From: Candidatus Eisenbacteria bacterium
Lineage (GTDB): Bacteria; Desulfobacterota; Binatia; DP-6
Assembly (NCBI GenBank): GCA_035577985.1
Contig: DATJZY010000026.1
Coordinates: 1 to 61,263, forward strand
Direction: 5' to 3'
Length of the DNA stretch: 61,263 bases
Below, one piece after another: positions 8,026-16,366 of this stretch. The first letter of the stretch is position 1. The number at the start of each line of letters is the position of its first letter. The position numbers were made by a program, and so were the translations under genes. The notes beneath the pieces are model-generated. The model was not told the origin of the DNA. It searched no databases and worked only from the letters and a program-made list of their open reading frames with translations.

Positions 8026-8654
8026 CGGGTCGCGAGCGTCTGCTGCTCGTCGCCGTCGCCGCCGCGCTCGTGGCGACGCCGCTGCGCGCATACGCCGTTC
8101 TGTGCAGAGCGAAGAACGATGCGGTCTTCGTGCGCGAGGCGTGCAAGCGAAAGGAGACGGTCGTCGACTTGTCCAAGGGCGATCCCGGTCCGAATGCCGT
8201 CTCCACGCTTCGCGCCTACGCAGTCGACGCGACCGGCAAGCGGATCGGGTTCGTGAGCGCCACCGGCTACATCGTGATGACGCGCGGAAACGTCGGCATC
8301 CGTGCAATCGCGACCGTCGACGGGTTCCTGAAAGTCGGAGGGCTCTACTTCGAGGCGCCCGGCTGCGCCGGGACGCCGCTCGTGCCGGCGTCCAGCAGCG
8401 TGGTCTATCTGCCGCTCGTCATCGTGGGCGCGAGCGGCTACTACGGTGGCGGCTCCGTCGCGACACGAACTCTGCAGTCGGCCGCGGTGAGCACGACGGC
8501 GCAGGGCTGCATGAGCGCCGGCCAGACCTACGATCCCGCGAGCGGCGTGTGCTGCTCGAACTTCACGTCTCCCTCGCAGGTGTCGGCGGCCGTCGCGATC
8601 CCGATCGACATCAGCGAATTCGTGCCGCCCTTCGGCGTGGAGCTGGAGCGATGA
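8022..8654 (+). CDS. Secreted collagen-like paralog 2
   Basis: A 210-residue exported protein beginning at GTG 8022, overlapping the previous stop by 4 nt. Signal peptide (Leu-Leu-Leu-Val-Ala-Val-Ala-Ala-Ala) ends near Arg-Ala-Tyr-Ala. The same two-cysteine module follows with 12-residue spacing, then Lys-Glu-Thr-Val-Val-Asp-Leu and a very short Gly-Asp-Pro-Gly-Pro. The beta-rich C-terminal domain has a Gly-Tyr-Tyr-Gly-Gly-Gly segment, a Cys ... Cys-Cys trio and ends Phe-Val-Pro-Pro-Phe-Gly-Val-Glu, closely matching paralog 1. This is tandem duplication with divergence. Function unknown. Confidence 0.75.
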   Translation: MTGRERLLLVAVAAALVATPLRAYAVLCRAKNDAVFVREACKRKETVVDLSKGDPGPNAVSTLRAYAVDATGKRIGFVSATGYIVMTRGNVGIRAIATVDGFLKVGGLYFEAPGCAGTPLVPASSSVVYLPLVIVGASGYYGGGSVATRTLQSAAVSTTAQGCMSAGQTYDPASGVCCSNFTSPSQVSAAVAIPIDISEFVPPFGVELER

Positions 8655-9292
8655 GACGTACCTGGGCCGTCCTCCTCCTCGCAGTGAGCCTCGCGGCGTC
8701 GCCCGCCGCGGCGGAGATCTTGTGCAAGGCGCGCAGCGGACGACTCTTCATCCGGGCGAGCTGCAAGAAGCGCGAGACGCCCCTCGACCTGCCCAAGGGG
8801 CAAGCTGGCGATCCGGGAGCGCCGCCGGGGGCCCCTGTTCGCGTGGTGGACAATGCGGGCCTGCAGGTCGGAGAGTTCGCGGAGCCGGGGCGTGACGACG
8901 ACGACACGAGCGTCGTCTTCGAGCACGACGGTCATCTGGTCCGGTTCATCACCAGACCCGCGGGCTTCCCTTCCTTCGGCAGCTTGTATCACCTCGTCGC
9001 CCAGTGCGCCGACGCGCCTTTCATGGGGGCCAGCAGCACCGTGGCATTGGTGCGGTTTGGATTCGTCATCGGCTCGGCTGGCTTCTATGCGGGCGATCCT
9101 GTGGAAATGAAGGCGATCGTCTCCCAGGAGTACACCCCCCCGAACGGGAGCTGCGGCATGGCCGAGACCCTGCCCAACGGCAACTGCTGCCAGAACAGCA
9201 GCATGCCGATCATGCAAATCGTTGGACCTGCGACGAAGGTGTTCGATCTTCCCTCGCTCGGCCTGACACCCCCGTTCCACCTGCAGCCCTGA
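8651..9292 (+). CDS. Secreted collagen-like paralog 3
   Basis: A 213-residue exported protein whose ATG overlaps the previous stop (ATGA). Signal peptide: Arg-Arg-Thr-Trp then a Leu/Val/Ala core ending Ala-Ser-Pro-Ala-Ala-Ala. It has the same 12-residue two-cysteine module (Cys-Lys-Ala-Arg-Ser-Gly ... Ala-Ser-Cys-Lys-Lys), Glu-Thr-Pro-Leu-Asp-Leu, and a Gly-Asp-Pro-Gly-Ala-Pro stretch. The C-terminal domain carries Asp-Asp-Asp-Asp and a Cys ... Asn-Cys-Cys element and ends Thr-Pro-Pro-Phe. Shared architecture with the two genes before it and with the gene at 19611 defines a four-member family in this window. Confidence 0.75.
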   Translation: MRRTWAVLLLAVSLAASPAAAEILCKARSGRLFIRASCKKRETPLDLPKGQAGDPGAPPGAPVRVVDNAGLQVGEFAEPGRDDDDTSVVFEHDGHLVRFITRPAGFPSFGSLYHLVAQCADAPFMGASSTVALVRFGFVIGSAGFYAGDPVEMKAIVSQEYTPPNGSCGMAETLPNGNCCQNSSMPIMQIVGPATKVFDLPSLGLTPPFHLQP

Positions 9293-9305
9293 CCCGACCG
9301 CACGA

Positions 9306-9977
9306 CTACCGGACGCGCGCGTAGCGCGTTCGATCCTCCACCCCGGCTTCACGGAACGCCTCCACCCGCTCACGGCACTTGTTGCAGTCGCCGCAGTGGA
9401 GCCCGTCGGTACCGGGCCGCGCGCACGAGAGCGTCAGCTCGAGCGGAAGCGAGCGGCCGCGCCGGATGACGTCGGTCTTCGAGAGGCCCCGGTAGGGCGT
9501 GACGATCGTGAGGCCCGCGCGGAGACCGTCCGACGCGACGCGGGCGAGCCCGGCGAAGAACTCCGCCGTCGCATCCGGAAACGGGTTGCCGGCGAGCGAG
9601 CCGAGGGCGAGCGTCGGCCACCCTTCGATCGCCGCGAGCACGAGCGCCTTCGCCAGGAGGATGAGATTCCGGCCGCGCAGCTCGACGGTGTCGTCCGGCG
9701 CGTCCCAGTCGGGCGTGCCGACGCCCGTCATGCTCCAGTGGGCGCCGTAGACGTCGCCCATCGGAAGATCGAGATCACGGATCGGCGCGATGCGCTCGTC
9801 GCCGACGGCCGCGATGAAGCGGGCGAGCGCCTCTCGCTCGGCCGTCTCCCAGGCATGACCCGCATGGACCACTATGGGGACGGCGCGGCCGGTCTTGTGC
9901 GCCATCTCCACGAGCAGGACCGCCGAGTCGAGGCCCCCGGACGAGAGGACCGCCACGGGACCTCGCACATCCGACAT
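9306..9977 (-). CDS. queC: 7-cyano-7-deazaguanine (preQ0) synthase QueC-like
   Basis: An ATP-pyrophosphatase enzyme that converts 7-carboxy-7-deazaguanine to preQ0 in queuosine biosynthesis. The 223-residue protein has the PP-loop Ser-Ser-Gly-Gly-Leu-Asp-Ser close to the N-terminus and the zinc-binding quartet Cys185, Cys195, Cys198, Cys201, which is the QueC signature. ATG at 9977 puts the PP-loop at the usual distance from the start. No other queuosine gene is in the window. The sequence between zinc site and PP-loop is shorter and less conserved than in E. coli QueC, so another member of the ExsB family is possible. Confidence 0.82.
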   Translation of the reverse strand: MSDVRGPVAVLSSGGLDSAVLLVEMAHKTGRAVPIVVHAGHAWETAEREALARFIAAVGDERIAPIRDLDLPMGDVYGAHWSMTGVGTPDWDAPDDTVELRGRNLILLAKALVLAAIEGWPTLALGSLAGNPFPDATAEFFAGLARVASDGLRAGLTIVTPYRGLSKTDVIRRGRSLPLELTLSCARPGTDGLHCGDCNKCRERVEAFREAGVEDRTRYARVR

Positions 9978-10058
9978 CGCGGGGCGATTATCGGCACGAC
10001 CGGAGAGGGTCAAGGCGGGCATTCCCACTGCTCGGCGTTCGTGTATTCTTCCGCCCCC

Positions 10059-11420
10059 GTGACTGACCGTTCTCCGCAGTACGTGGTCGCGGTCGTGGGG
10101 GGAGCCACCGCCGGTGCCGAAGCCGCCGGCTTGCTCGCGGCCCGCGGCATCACCACGGTCGTCTTCGAGCAGAACCCCCGTCCCTACGGCAAGATCGAGG
10201 ACGGCCTGCCGCGTTGGCACGTGAAGGTTCGCAAGAAGGAGTACGAGACCATCAACGCCCGTCTCGCACGCCCCGGCGTCCACTTCGTCCCCAACACGAA
10301 GATCGGACGGGACATCGATTTCGCGGAGCTCGCCAAGGGCTGGGGCTTCTCGGCCGTCGTGCTTGCGAACGGTGCCTGGCGCGATCGACCGTTCCCGATC
10401 GACGGTGCCGACCAGTACGTCGGCAAGGGCCTCGTCTACCAGAACCCGTTCATCCACTGGTTCAACCACTTCACCGAGCGTGACTATCGCGGGCCGCAGT
10501 ACGAGATCATCGACGGAACGATCGTCGTGGGTGGCGGCCTCGCCTCGATCGACGTCATGAAGGTCCTGCAGCTCGAGGGCGTGCGCCGCGCGCTCGCCGA
10601 GCGCGGCATCGACGAGGACTTGAAGAAGCTCGAGGCCGAGGGCGTTCCCGCCGTCCTCGGCGAGCATGGGCTCTCCTGGGAGAAGCTCGGGCTCGCGGGC
10701 GCGACGCTCTTCTACCGCCGACGGATCGAGGACATGCCCCTCGCCGAGATCCCCGAAGGGGCGGATCCGGCGCGGATCCAGAAGTGCGAGGCGACCCGCC
10801 ACAAGATCCTCAAGAAGGCGATGCAGAAGTACTGCTTCGCGGTGTCGCCGCTGCGCCAAGCGGTTGGCCTGCTGGTCGAAGGAGGACGGCTCGTGGGGCT
10901 GCGCTTCCAGCGCACGCGCGTCGAGGGCGGGAAGGCGATCCCCGTCGACGGCGCCATCGAGGACGTCCATGCGCCGCTCGTCGTGAGCTCGATCGGCAGC
11001 GTACCCGAGCCGATGCGGGGCATCCCCATGAAGGACGTCGTCTACCAGTGGGCCGACGAGCAGCTCGGCCGGCTGGCGGGCTACGAGACCGTCTTCAGCG
11101 TCGGGAACGTCCTCACGGGCAAGGGCAACATCATCGCCTCGCGTCGCCACAGCGCCTCGGTCAGCGCGCACGTGATCGAGCAGTTCCTCGGCGTCGGCAA
11201 CGGCAAGCACAGGGAGGAAGAGGCCGTATTCGCAGCCGCGACGGCGGCGGTCGGCGCGCAGGCGAGCCGGATCGCCGACCACGTGACCGGCGGCAAGCCG
11301 CTCGAGCCCACTCTCGCCGACGCGATCATGGCCAAGGTGCGCGCGCGGCAGGAGGCCGTCGGGTACACCTGCTCGTACCGCGAGTGGCTCGAGCGCGTGA
11401 CGCCGCCCGACCTCGCCTGA
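10059..11420 (+). CDS. FAD/NAD(P)-dependent oxidoreductase (FprA/GltD-like)
   Basis: A 453-residue two-dinucleotide-binding-domain flavoprotein. The FAD loop Val-Val-Gly-Gly-Ala-Thr-Ala-Gly-Ala-Glu lies at about residues 12-22. A second Rossmann loop Val-Val-Gly-Gly-Gly-Leu-Ala-Ser-Ile-Asp lies near residue 155, and a final Gly-Asn-Val-Leu-Thr-Gly-Lys-Gly-Asn box near 350 binds FAD. The arrangement follows ferredoxin-NADP reductase/glutamate-synthase small subunit proteins. No CxxC is present. GTG at 10059 chosen; GTG 10041 is also possible. Electron partner unknown. It is divergent from queC and followed after 1 nt by selO. Confidence 0.8.
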   Translation: MTDRSPQYVVAVVGGATAGAEAAGLLAARGITTVVFEQNPRPYGKIEDGLPRWHVKVRKKEYETINARLARPGVHFVPNTKIGRDIDFAELAKGWGFSAVVLANGAWRDRPFPIDGADQYVGKGLVYQNPFIHWFNHFTERDYRGPQYEIIDGTIVVGGGLASIDVMKVLQLEGVRRALAERGIDEDLKKLEAEGVPAVLGEHGLSWEKLGLAGATLFYRRRIEDMPLAEIPEGADPARIQKCEATRHKILKKAMQKYCFAVSPLRQAVGLLVEGGRLVGLRFQRTRVEGGKAIPVDGAIEDVHAPLVVSSIGSVPEPMRGIPMKDVVYQWADEQLGRLAGYETVFSVGNVLTGKGNIIASRRHSASVSAHVIEQFLGVGNGKHREEEAVFAAATAAVGAQASRIADHVTGGKPLEPTLADAIMAKVRARQEAVGYTCSYREWLERVTPPDLA

Positions 11421-11421
11421 G

Positions 11422-12846
11422 TTGCCGATCGCCCCGAGCTACCGGCCCGCGCCGCACGTCCTGGAGCTGGGCGACGGCTTCTGGGACGTCGTCACGCCGG
11501 CGCGCTTCCCGCAGCACGTGCGCCGTCATCGCAGCCAGCGCTGGGCCGACCGGGTCGGCCTCGGCACGCTCGACGACGCGGAGTGGGAGGCGCACTTCGC
11601 CGGTTTCGCGTCGCTCCCCGACAACCTGACCGAGCGCCTCTCGCTGCGCTACCACGGCCACCAGTTCCGCGCCTACAATCCACACCTGGGCGACGGGCGT
11701 GGCTTCCTGTTCGCACAGCTCCTCGACGATGACGGCCGTCTCCTCGACCTCGGTACCAAGGGCAGCGGCCAGACGCCCTGGTCGCGCGGCGGCGACGGGC
11801 GGCTGACGCTGAAGGGCGGCGTGCGCGAGGTGCTCGCGACCGAGATGCTCGAGGCGCTCGGGGTCTACACCTCGAAGTCGCTCTCGTTGTTCGAGACCGG
11901 CGAGGCGCTCGAGCGGGGCGACGAGCCGTCGCCCACACGATCGTCGGTGCTGGTGCGCCTCTCGCACTCGCACGTGCGCTTCGGCAGCTTCCAGCGCCAC
12001 GCCGCCCTGCGCGACGAGGCCCGCGTGGGCCGGCTCCTCGCGTACGCCGCGAGGCACCTCGTGCCGGAGGGTGGCGAGACCCCGCAAGGGTTTCTGCGCG
12101 CGGTCGTGCGGCGCAGCGCGCGTCTGGTCGCGAGCTGGACGGTCGCCGGCTTCGTCCACGGCGTGCTCAACACCGACAACATGAACGTCACCGGCGAGAG
12201 CTTCGACTACGGCCCGTATCGCTTCCTGCCCACCTTCGACCCGGAGTTCGTCGCCGCGTACTTCGATCACACGGGGCTCTACCGCTTCGGGCGGCAGCCG
12301 GCGATCGTGCTGTGGAACCTCGAGCGCCTGGCCGAAACCTTGACGCTCGTCTCGCCGGCGGAGCCGCTTCGCCGGGCGCTCGCGCACTACGAGACCGACG
12401 TCCACGAGGCGATGGCGGCGCAGCTCACCGCCCGGCTCGGGCTCGTCCCCCGCGGCCTCGACGACGACGGCGCCCTCGTCGCGGCGACCTTCGGGTGGCT
12501 GCGCGAGAGCGGCATCGTTTTCGACGCGTTCTTCTTCGACTGGTACGGCGGCGAGACGAGCGCGGGCCGGGCGCTCGCCGGGCCGCGCGCCGCGCGCTAC
12601 GGCGAACCGGGGTTCGGGGCGTTGCGGCGCCGGCTCGCGACCTACGACCCCGCGCACCCCGCGAGCCTCGCGCTCCCCTACTACCGGCGCGACGAACCGT
12701 GTAGCCTCCTCTACGACGAGATCGAAGGGATCTGGGCGGCGATCGCGGAGCGCGACGACTGGTCGCGCTTCGACGCGAAGCTCGCGGCGATCGGCGAGCT
12801 GCGCGCGTCGAATCCGGATCTCGCGGAACGAGGACGAGCGACATGA
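11422..12846 (+). CDS. selO: SelO-type protein adenylyltransferase (YdiU/UPF0061)
   Basis: A pseudokinase-fold enzyme that transfers AMP to Ser/Thr/Tyr of other proteins. The 474-residue protein shows the family hallmarks: Tyr-His-Gly-His-Gln-Phe, Asp-Leu-Gly-Thr-Lys-Gly-Ser-Gly-Gln-Thr-Pro and Gly-Gly-Asp-Gly-Arg-Leu-Thr-Leu-Lys-Gly-Gly, followed by His-Gly-Val-Leu-Asn-Thr-Asp-Asn-Met (catalytic loop) and Phe-Asp-Tyr-Gly-Pro-Tyr (metal-binding Asp). It starts with TTG two bases after the previous gene and overlaps cyaY by 4 nt (ATGA). The C-terminal Cys-x-x-Ser or selenocysteine tail found in some SelO proteins is absent. Confidence 0.95.
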   Translation: MPIAPSYRPAPHVLELGDGFWDVVTPARFPQHVRRHRSQRWADRVGLGTLDDAEWEAHFAGFASLPDNLTERLSLRYHGHQFRAYNPHLGDGRGFLFAQLLDDDGRLLDLGTKGSGQTPWSRGGDGRLTLKGGVREVLATEMLEALGVYTSKSLSLFETGEALERGDEPSPTRSSVLVRLSHSHVRFGSFQRHAALRDEARVGRLLAYAARHLVPEGGETPQGFLRAVVRRSARLVASWTVAGFVHGVLNTDNMNVTGESFDYGPYRFLPTFDPEFVAAYFDHTGLYRFGRQPAIVLWNLERLAETLTLVSPAEPLRRALAHYETDVHEAMAAQLTARLGLVPRGLDDDGALVAATFGWLRESGIVFDAFFFDWYGGETSAGRALAGPRAARYGEPGFGALRRRLATYDPAHPASLALPYYRRDEPCSLLYDEIEGIWAAIAERDDWSRFDAKLAAIGELRASNPDLAERGRAT

Positions 12847-13163
12847 CCGAGCACGAATACCAGGAGCACGCCGCGGGTTGTCTCGCGACGGTGGCGCGCT
12901 GGATCGACCGGATCGACGACGACGCGCTCGACCGCGCGACCGGCGACGGCCTCGTCGCGATCGAGTTCGAGGACGGCACGAAGTACGTGCTGAACCGTCA
13001 GGGTGCCGCGCACCAGATGTGGTTCGCGGCCGGCGCGCGCGCCTGGCACTACGACTGGGACGGGGCCGCGTGGGTGGACGACCGCGACCGGCATCGCCTG
13101 TACGAGCGCATCGCCGAGGTCGTGGGTGCGAAGCTCGGCCGGACCGTTCCGCCCGTGGGGTGA
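12843..13163 (+). CDS. cyaY: Iron donor protein CyaY (bacterial frataxin)
   Basis: A 106-residue frataxin fold: acidic first helix (Ile-Asp-Arg-Ile-Asp-Asp-Asp), then Glu-Phe-Glu-Asp-Gly-Thr-Lys-Tyr-Val-Leu-Asn-Arg-Gln and the core His-Gln-Met-Trp-Phe-Ala ... Trp-His-Tyr, typical of CyaY. It binds iron weakly and modulates Fe-S cluster assembly on IscS. It overlaps selO (4 nt) and miaE (1 nt), so the three are co-translated. MiaE is a di-iron enzyme, so an iron donor beside it is plausible but this is inference. Confidence 0.9.
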   Translation: MTEHEYQEHAAGCLATVARWIDRIDDDALDRATGDGLVAIEFEDGTKYVLNRQGAAHQMWFAAGARAWHYDWDGAAWVDDRDRHRLYERIAEVVGAKLGRTVPPVG

Positions 13164-13738
13164 TGCTGGGCCTCGCATCGGAGACGTCGCCCGCGTGGGT
13201 CGCGCGGGCGCTGGCGCATCTGGACGAGATGCTGGTCGATCACGCGCATTGCGAGAAGAAGGCCGCCTCGACCGCGGTGAGCCTGCTCTTCCGCTATCCG
13301 GAGCGCAGCGAAATGCTGCCCGTGCTGTCTGCGCTCGCACGCGAGGAGCTGAGCCACTTCGAGCAGATGCTGGAGCTCCTCGCCGCACGGGGCATCGTGT
13401 ACCGGCGTCTCGCCCCGGCGCCGTACGCGACCGATCTCCTCGCCGCCGTCCGTTCCGAAGAGCCGGAGCGTCTGCTCGACACGCTCCTCTGTCTCTCCCT
13501 CATCGAGGCCCGAAGCTGCGAGCGCATGAAGCTGCTGGCCGAGCACGTGCCGGACCCGGAGCTCGCGGTCTTCTACCGGGGTCTGCTCGCGAGCGAAGCG
13601 CGCCATCACCAGGGCTACGTCGAGCTCGCCGCCGGCGTCGCCGGCGACGCGGCTGCGCGCGCGCGGCTCGGCATGCTCGCCGCGCACGAGGCGAGCGTCA
13701 TCGCCGCGGCGCCGCCGCTCGCGCGCATGCACGCGTGA
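13163..13738 (+). CDS. miaE: tRNA hydroxylase MiaE-like di-iron protein
   Basis: A 191-residue ferritin-like four-helix protein with the iron-ligand pattern Glu/His in His-Cys-Glu-Lys-Lys-Ala-Ala-Ser, Glu-Glu-Leu-Ser-His-Phe-Glu-Gln, and Ser-Glu-Ala-Arg-His-His. This matches tRNA-(ms2io6A37)-hydroxylase MiaE, which hydroxylates the isopentenyl side chain of A37 using oxygen. ATG overlaps the cyaY stop by 1 nt. An oxygen-dependent tRNA modifier implies aerobic growth. No miaA/miaB is in the window. A different ferritin-like hydroxylase is less likely given the length and spacing. Confidence 0.88.
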   Translation: MLGLASETSPAWVARALAHLDEMLVDHAHCEKKAASTAVSLLFRYPERSEMLPVLSALAREELSHFEQMLELLAARGIVYRRLAPAPYATDLLAAVRSEEPERLLDTLLCLSLIEARSCERMKLLAEHVPDPELAVFYRGLLASEARHHQGYVELAAGVAGDAAARARLGMLAAHEASVIAAAPPLARMHA

Positions 13739-13782
13739 GCGGTTGACTCCCCGCGGTCGACTCTCTAGGAAAACCGCCGCTC

Positions 13783-14166
13783 ATGCCGACGCTCGTCACC
13801 GAAGGAGTCCGCGTCACGGTCGAGTCGACGTACCTCGCCGATCGCTCGCAGCCCGACCAGAACAGCTTCGCGTTCGCCTACATGGTGACGATCGCGAACG
13901 AGGGACACGCGCGCGTGCAGCTCATGCGGCGCCACTGGATCATCACCGACGGCAACGGCGAGGTGCGCGAGGTCGAAGGGCCGGGCGTCGTCGGCGAGCA
14001 GCCGGTCCTGGCCCGGGGCGAGGTGCACCAGTACACGAGCGGCGCCGTGCTGACGACGCCGGTCGGCACGATGGAGGGCACGTACGAGATGCACGAGCCG
14101 GGCGGGCGCGTCTTCAGGGCGGCGATCCCGCGCTTCGCGCTCCAGAAGCCCGGCGTGCTCCAGTGA
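13783..14166 (+). CDS. apaG: ApaG domain protein
   Basis: A 127-residue ApaG (DUF525) protein: immunoglobulin-like beta sandwich with Tyr-Met-Val-Thr-Ile-Ala-Asn-Glu-Gly, Arg-Arg-His-Trp-Ile-Ile-Thr-Asp-Gly-Asn-Gly, the glycine-rich Glu-Gly-Pro-Gly-Val-Val-Gly-Glu-Gln-Pro and Gly-Thr-Met-Glu-Gly-Thr-Tyr. Its molecular role is unsettled in the family. It follows miaE by 44 nt. The last 53 nt of the gene overlap the convergent lipase gene. Confidence 0.95.
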   Translation: MPTLVTEGVRVTVESTYLADRSQPDQNSFAFAYMVTIANEGHARVQLMRRHWIITDGNGEVREVEGPGVVGEQPVLARGEVHQYTSGAVLTTPVGTMEGTYEMHEPGGRVFRAAIPRFALQKPGVLQ

Positions 14167-15271
14167 GATAGTCGGCCCCCCGCTCCCAGAGCGCCTCGAA
14201 GCGGGCGAGGTCGAAGCCACTGCCCGTCACGAGCCAATCGAAGTGCGGGGGCTTCAGCGTCGTGTCGCCGAAGTGCCCGATGACGTCCAGGTGATCCCCG
14301 TGCGCGGCGTGCAGCAGCTCGCCGTGCACCTGCGAGAGCGTCGGCACGACACCGTCGCTGTCGGTCGGATCGGGGAGGGTCCCGTAGGCCGCCCGCAGGG
14401 TCTCGACCGCGGCGGAGGCGAGCGCGGGCAGGCACGCATCGGGATCGCTCGCGGCCGCGTGGAGCGCCCGATAGACCAGGTGCGAGACGTGCGCCGTCGG
14501 ATCGAGGCCGGGCGTGAGCCATGATCCGAGGCTCGGCGGCGTCGCGCGCGAGGCGATCGACCCGTAGCGGACGCCCGGGCGGTCGCGCGTCGTCGCTTCG
14601 AACGTCTCCATGGCGTCGGGCATGAGCTGGGTCAGCAGCCCCTGGTCCGAACGCACGTCGGTGAAGAACTGCGTGATCGCCTGCCGGCGCTCGGGAGTGA
14701 ACTCGTCGAGGAGGTCGCGGAAGAGCTGATCCAGGAGCGCACTGTTCGGCCCGAGGTTGTCCAGGCGTGCGTACGCCGCGCCGAGCCCGAGCAGCGCCGA
14801 GAGCGGCAGATGTCCCAGACGCAGCGCGCGGATCGTCCCGAGCGACAGCAGCTCGAGGAGGTTCGCGCCCAGGCGCGTCGCGAAGAACGCGGCGACCGGC
14901 GTACCGCGATGCGGAGTCGAGACGCACAGGACGGCGGTCACCCGCTGCGCCATCGCCTCGACGTCGTACTCGGTCGGCAGCACGACACCGGGCGCGAGCA
15001 GGAGCCGGCAGTCGAGGCCGCCGCTCGAATGGCCCACGAGATGGATCGGCGCCTGGTCGGCGACCTCGATGTGCAGCGTCTCGAGGAGCCGCGCGGCTCG
15101 CCTGGGCAGCGACGCCGTCGGGTGCGTGCGCACGACGTGGAGGATCGGCTCGAAGCCGCGCGCCACGTACGCGTCGTGCAGGTAGGTGTGGACGTGTCCG
15201 AAGTAGGCGAGGTCGCCGAGGTTCGCGAACCCGAAGAAGCCCGGCACGAGGACGACGTGGACGCGGCTCAT
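14114..15271 (-). CDS. Alpha/beta hydrolase, triacylglycerol lipase-like
   Basis: A 385-residue hydrolase. The N-terminal Val-Leu-Val-Pro-Gly-Phe-Phe-Gly is the oxyanion strand. Gly-His-Ser-Ser-Gly-Gly (nucleophile Ser82) is the elbow. A Gly-His-Phe-Gly-Asp or Gly-Asp-His-Leu-Asp stretch near residue 325 probably holds the catalytic His. No signal peptide, so probably cytoplasmic or membrane-associated. The start overlaps the lytic transglycosylase stop by 4 nt, and the 3' end overlaps apaG. The last gene of a four-gene minus-strand unit with desaturase and glyoxalase. The substrate is inferred only from the fold. Confidence 0.8.
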   Translation of the reverse strand: MSRVHVVLVPGFFGFANLGDLAYFGHVHTYLHDAYVARGFEPILHVVRTHPTASLPRRAARLLETLHIEVADQAPIHLVGHSSGGLDCRLLLAPGVVLPTEYDVEAMAQRVTAVLCVSTPHRGTPVAAFFATRLGANLLELLSLGTIRALRLGHLPLSALLGLGAAYARLDNLGPNSALLDQLFRDLLDEFTPERRQAITQFFTDVRSDQGLLTQLMPDAMETFEATTRDRPGVRYGSIASRATPPSLGSWLTPGLDPTAHVSHLVYRALHAAASDPDACLPALASAAVETLRAAYGTLPDPTDSDGVVPTLSQVHGELLHAAHGDHLDVIGHFGDTTLKPPHFDWLVTGSGFDLARFEALWERGADYLTGARRASGARSAGSPP

Positions 15272-16326
15272 CGCGATCCGACCAGGGCCTCTTCGGCCGA
15301 GAGCCCCGGAATGCCGACCGCCTGGACGTGGCGCGCGTTGTCGCCGTCCTCGTAGCGCGGCAGGCGTCCCTCGTCGTGCCAGAGGCGGTAGGCGAGGGCG
15401 GCGGTGAGCACCCGCACCGGGTAGTCGCGCGGCACGTTCTGCAGGTAGGGCTGCACGGTCACGAAGTCGTGCGCGCCGTACTGGCGCATGATGGTCGCGA
15501 GCCCGCCGTTGCGCGGCCCGATGTTGTACGCGAGCAGCGTGAGGAACGGCTCGCCGTGCATCTGGTCGTAGTACAGCCGCAGGGTCGCGGCCGCCAGATA
15601 GGCGTTGTGGCGATGGTCGCGCACGTCGAGCTCGGTCACGCCGAGCTGCCGTTTGACCTGCGCCACCGCCTCGGCGGGCGGCGCCGTGATCTGGAAGAGC
15701 CCGCGACCGCCGTCGGCGCTGTCGCGCGGATTGAACGACGACTCCGCGCCGGCGATGCCCATCAGCACCTCGGCGTCGACGGCGAACGCATCGGCCGCCT
15801 CGTGCACCACGGCGTCGACCTCGCGCGAGCGCTCGAGCATGTGCTCCCAGGCCTTCGGCTCGGTGCGGCGGTAGGCGGCGTACACCTGGTGCGCGAGCGT
15901 CGTGCGCTGCGCTTCGGTCGAGCCCCCGACGGCCTGGCGCAGGCTCGTCACGTCGGCGCGATACGCGGGATGGAACGTCCAGACGACGGCGGCGAGCGCC
16001 AGCCCCGACGCGACGGTGAGCGGCGCGCGGGGATCATGCGCGGCGAGCCAGCCTCGCGCCGCGAGCCAGCCGCGGAGCAGGAGGGCGACCGCGACCCCGA
16101 TCGCGAGCACGGTGGCCGCGAACGGCAGCAGATGCGACCACAGCCGATCGCCGGCGAAGCGCGCCGACACGTGCCCCAGCGCCATGGTGACGACGATGAG
16201 CGCGGTCACCAGGATCGCCAGCGCTTCGCCCGCCCCGTGCAGGCCGATCTGCCAGACGGGACCCGTCGCACGACGCCGTCGCTTCCGCGCGCGTCGTCGC
16301 CGTCCCTTCACCGCCGCTCCCGCCAC
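15268..16326 (-). CDS. Membrane-anchored lytic transglycosylase (SLT domain)
   Basis: A 352-residue protein with a very basic N-terminus (Arg/Lys-rich, residues 8-20), three predicted membrane helices (about 34-52, 66-90, 105-118), then a periplasmic SLT domain. The catalytic Glu is E195 in Ala-Glu-Ser-Ser-Phe-Asn-Pro, followed by Arg-Gly-Leu-Phe-Gln-Ile and Ala-Tyr-Asn-Ile-Gly, as in Slt70-like goose-lysozyme folds. It would cleave peptidoglycan to anhydromuropeptides. Coupled by ATGA to the lipase gene. The several anchor helices are unusual compared with lipoprotein Mlt enzymes. Confidence 0.88.
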   Translation of the reverse strand: MAGAAVKGRRRRARKRRRRATGPVWQIGLHGAGEALAILVTALIVVTMALGHVSARFAGDRLWSHLLPFAATVLAIGVAVALLLRGWLAARGWLAAHDPRAPLTVASGLALAAVVWTFHPAYRADVTSLRQAVGGSTEAQRTTLAHQVYAAYRRTEPKAWEHMLERSREVDAVVHEAADAFAVDAEVLMGIAGAESSFNPRDSADGGRGLFQITAPPAEAVAQVKRQLGVTELDVRDHRHNAYLAAATLRLYYDQMHGEPFLTLLAYNIGPRNGGLATIMRQYGAHDFVTVQPYLQNVPRDYPVRVLTAALAYRLWHDEGRLPRYEDGDNARHVQAVGIPGLSAEEALVGSR

Positions 16327-16366
16327 CCCGCCTCCGTGCCCGAGGGCGTCCCGCCCCTGGGCGCTC

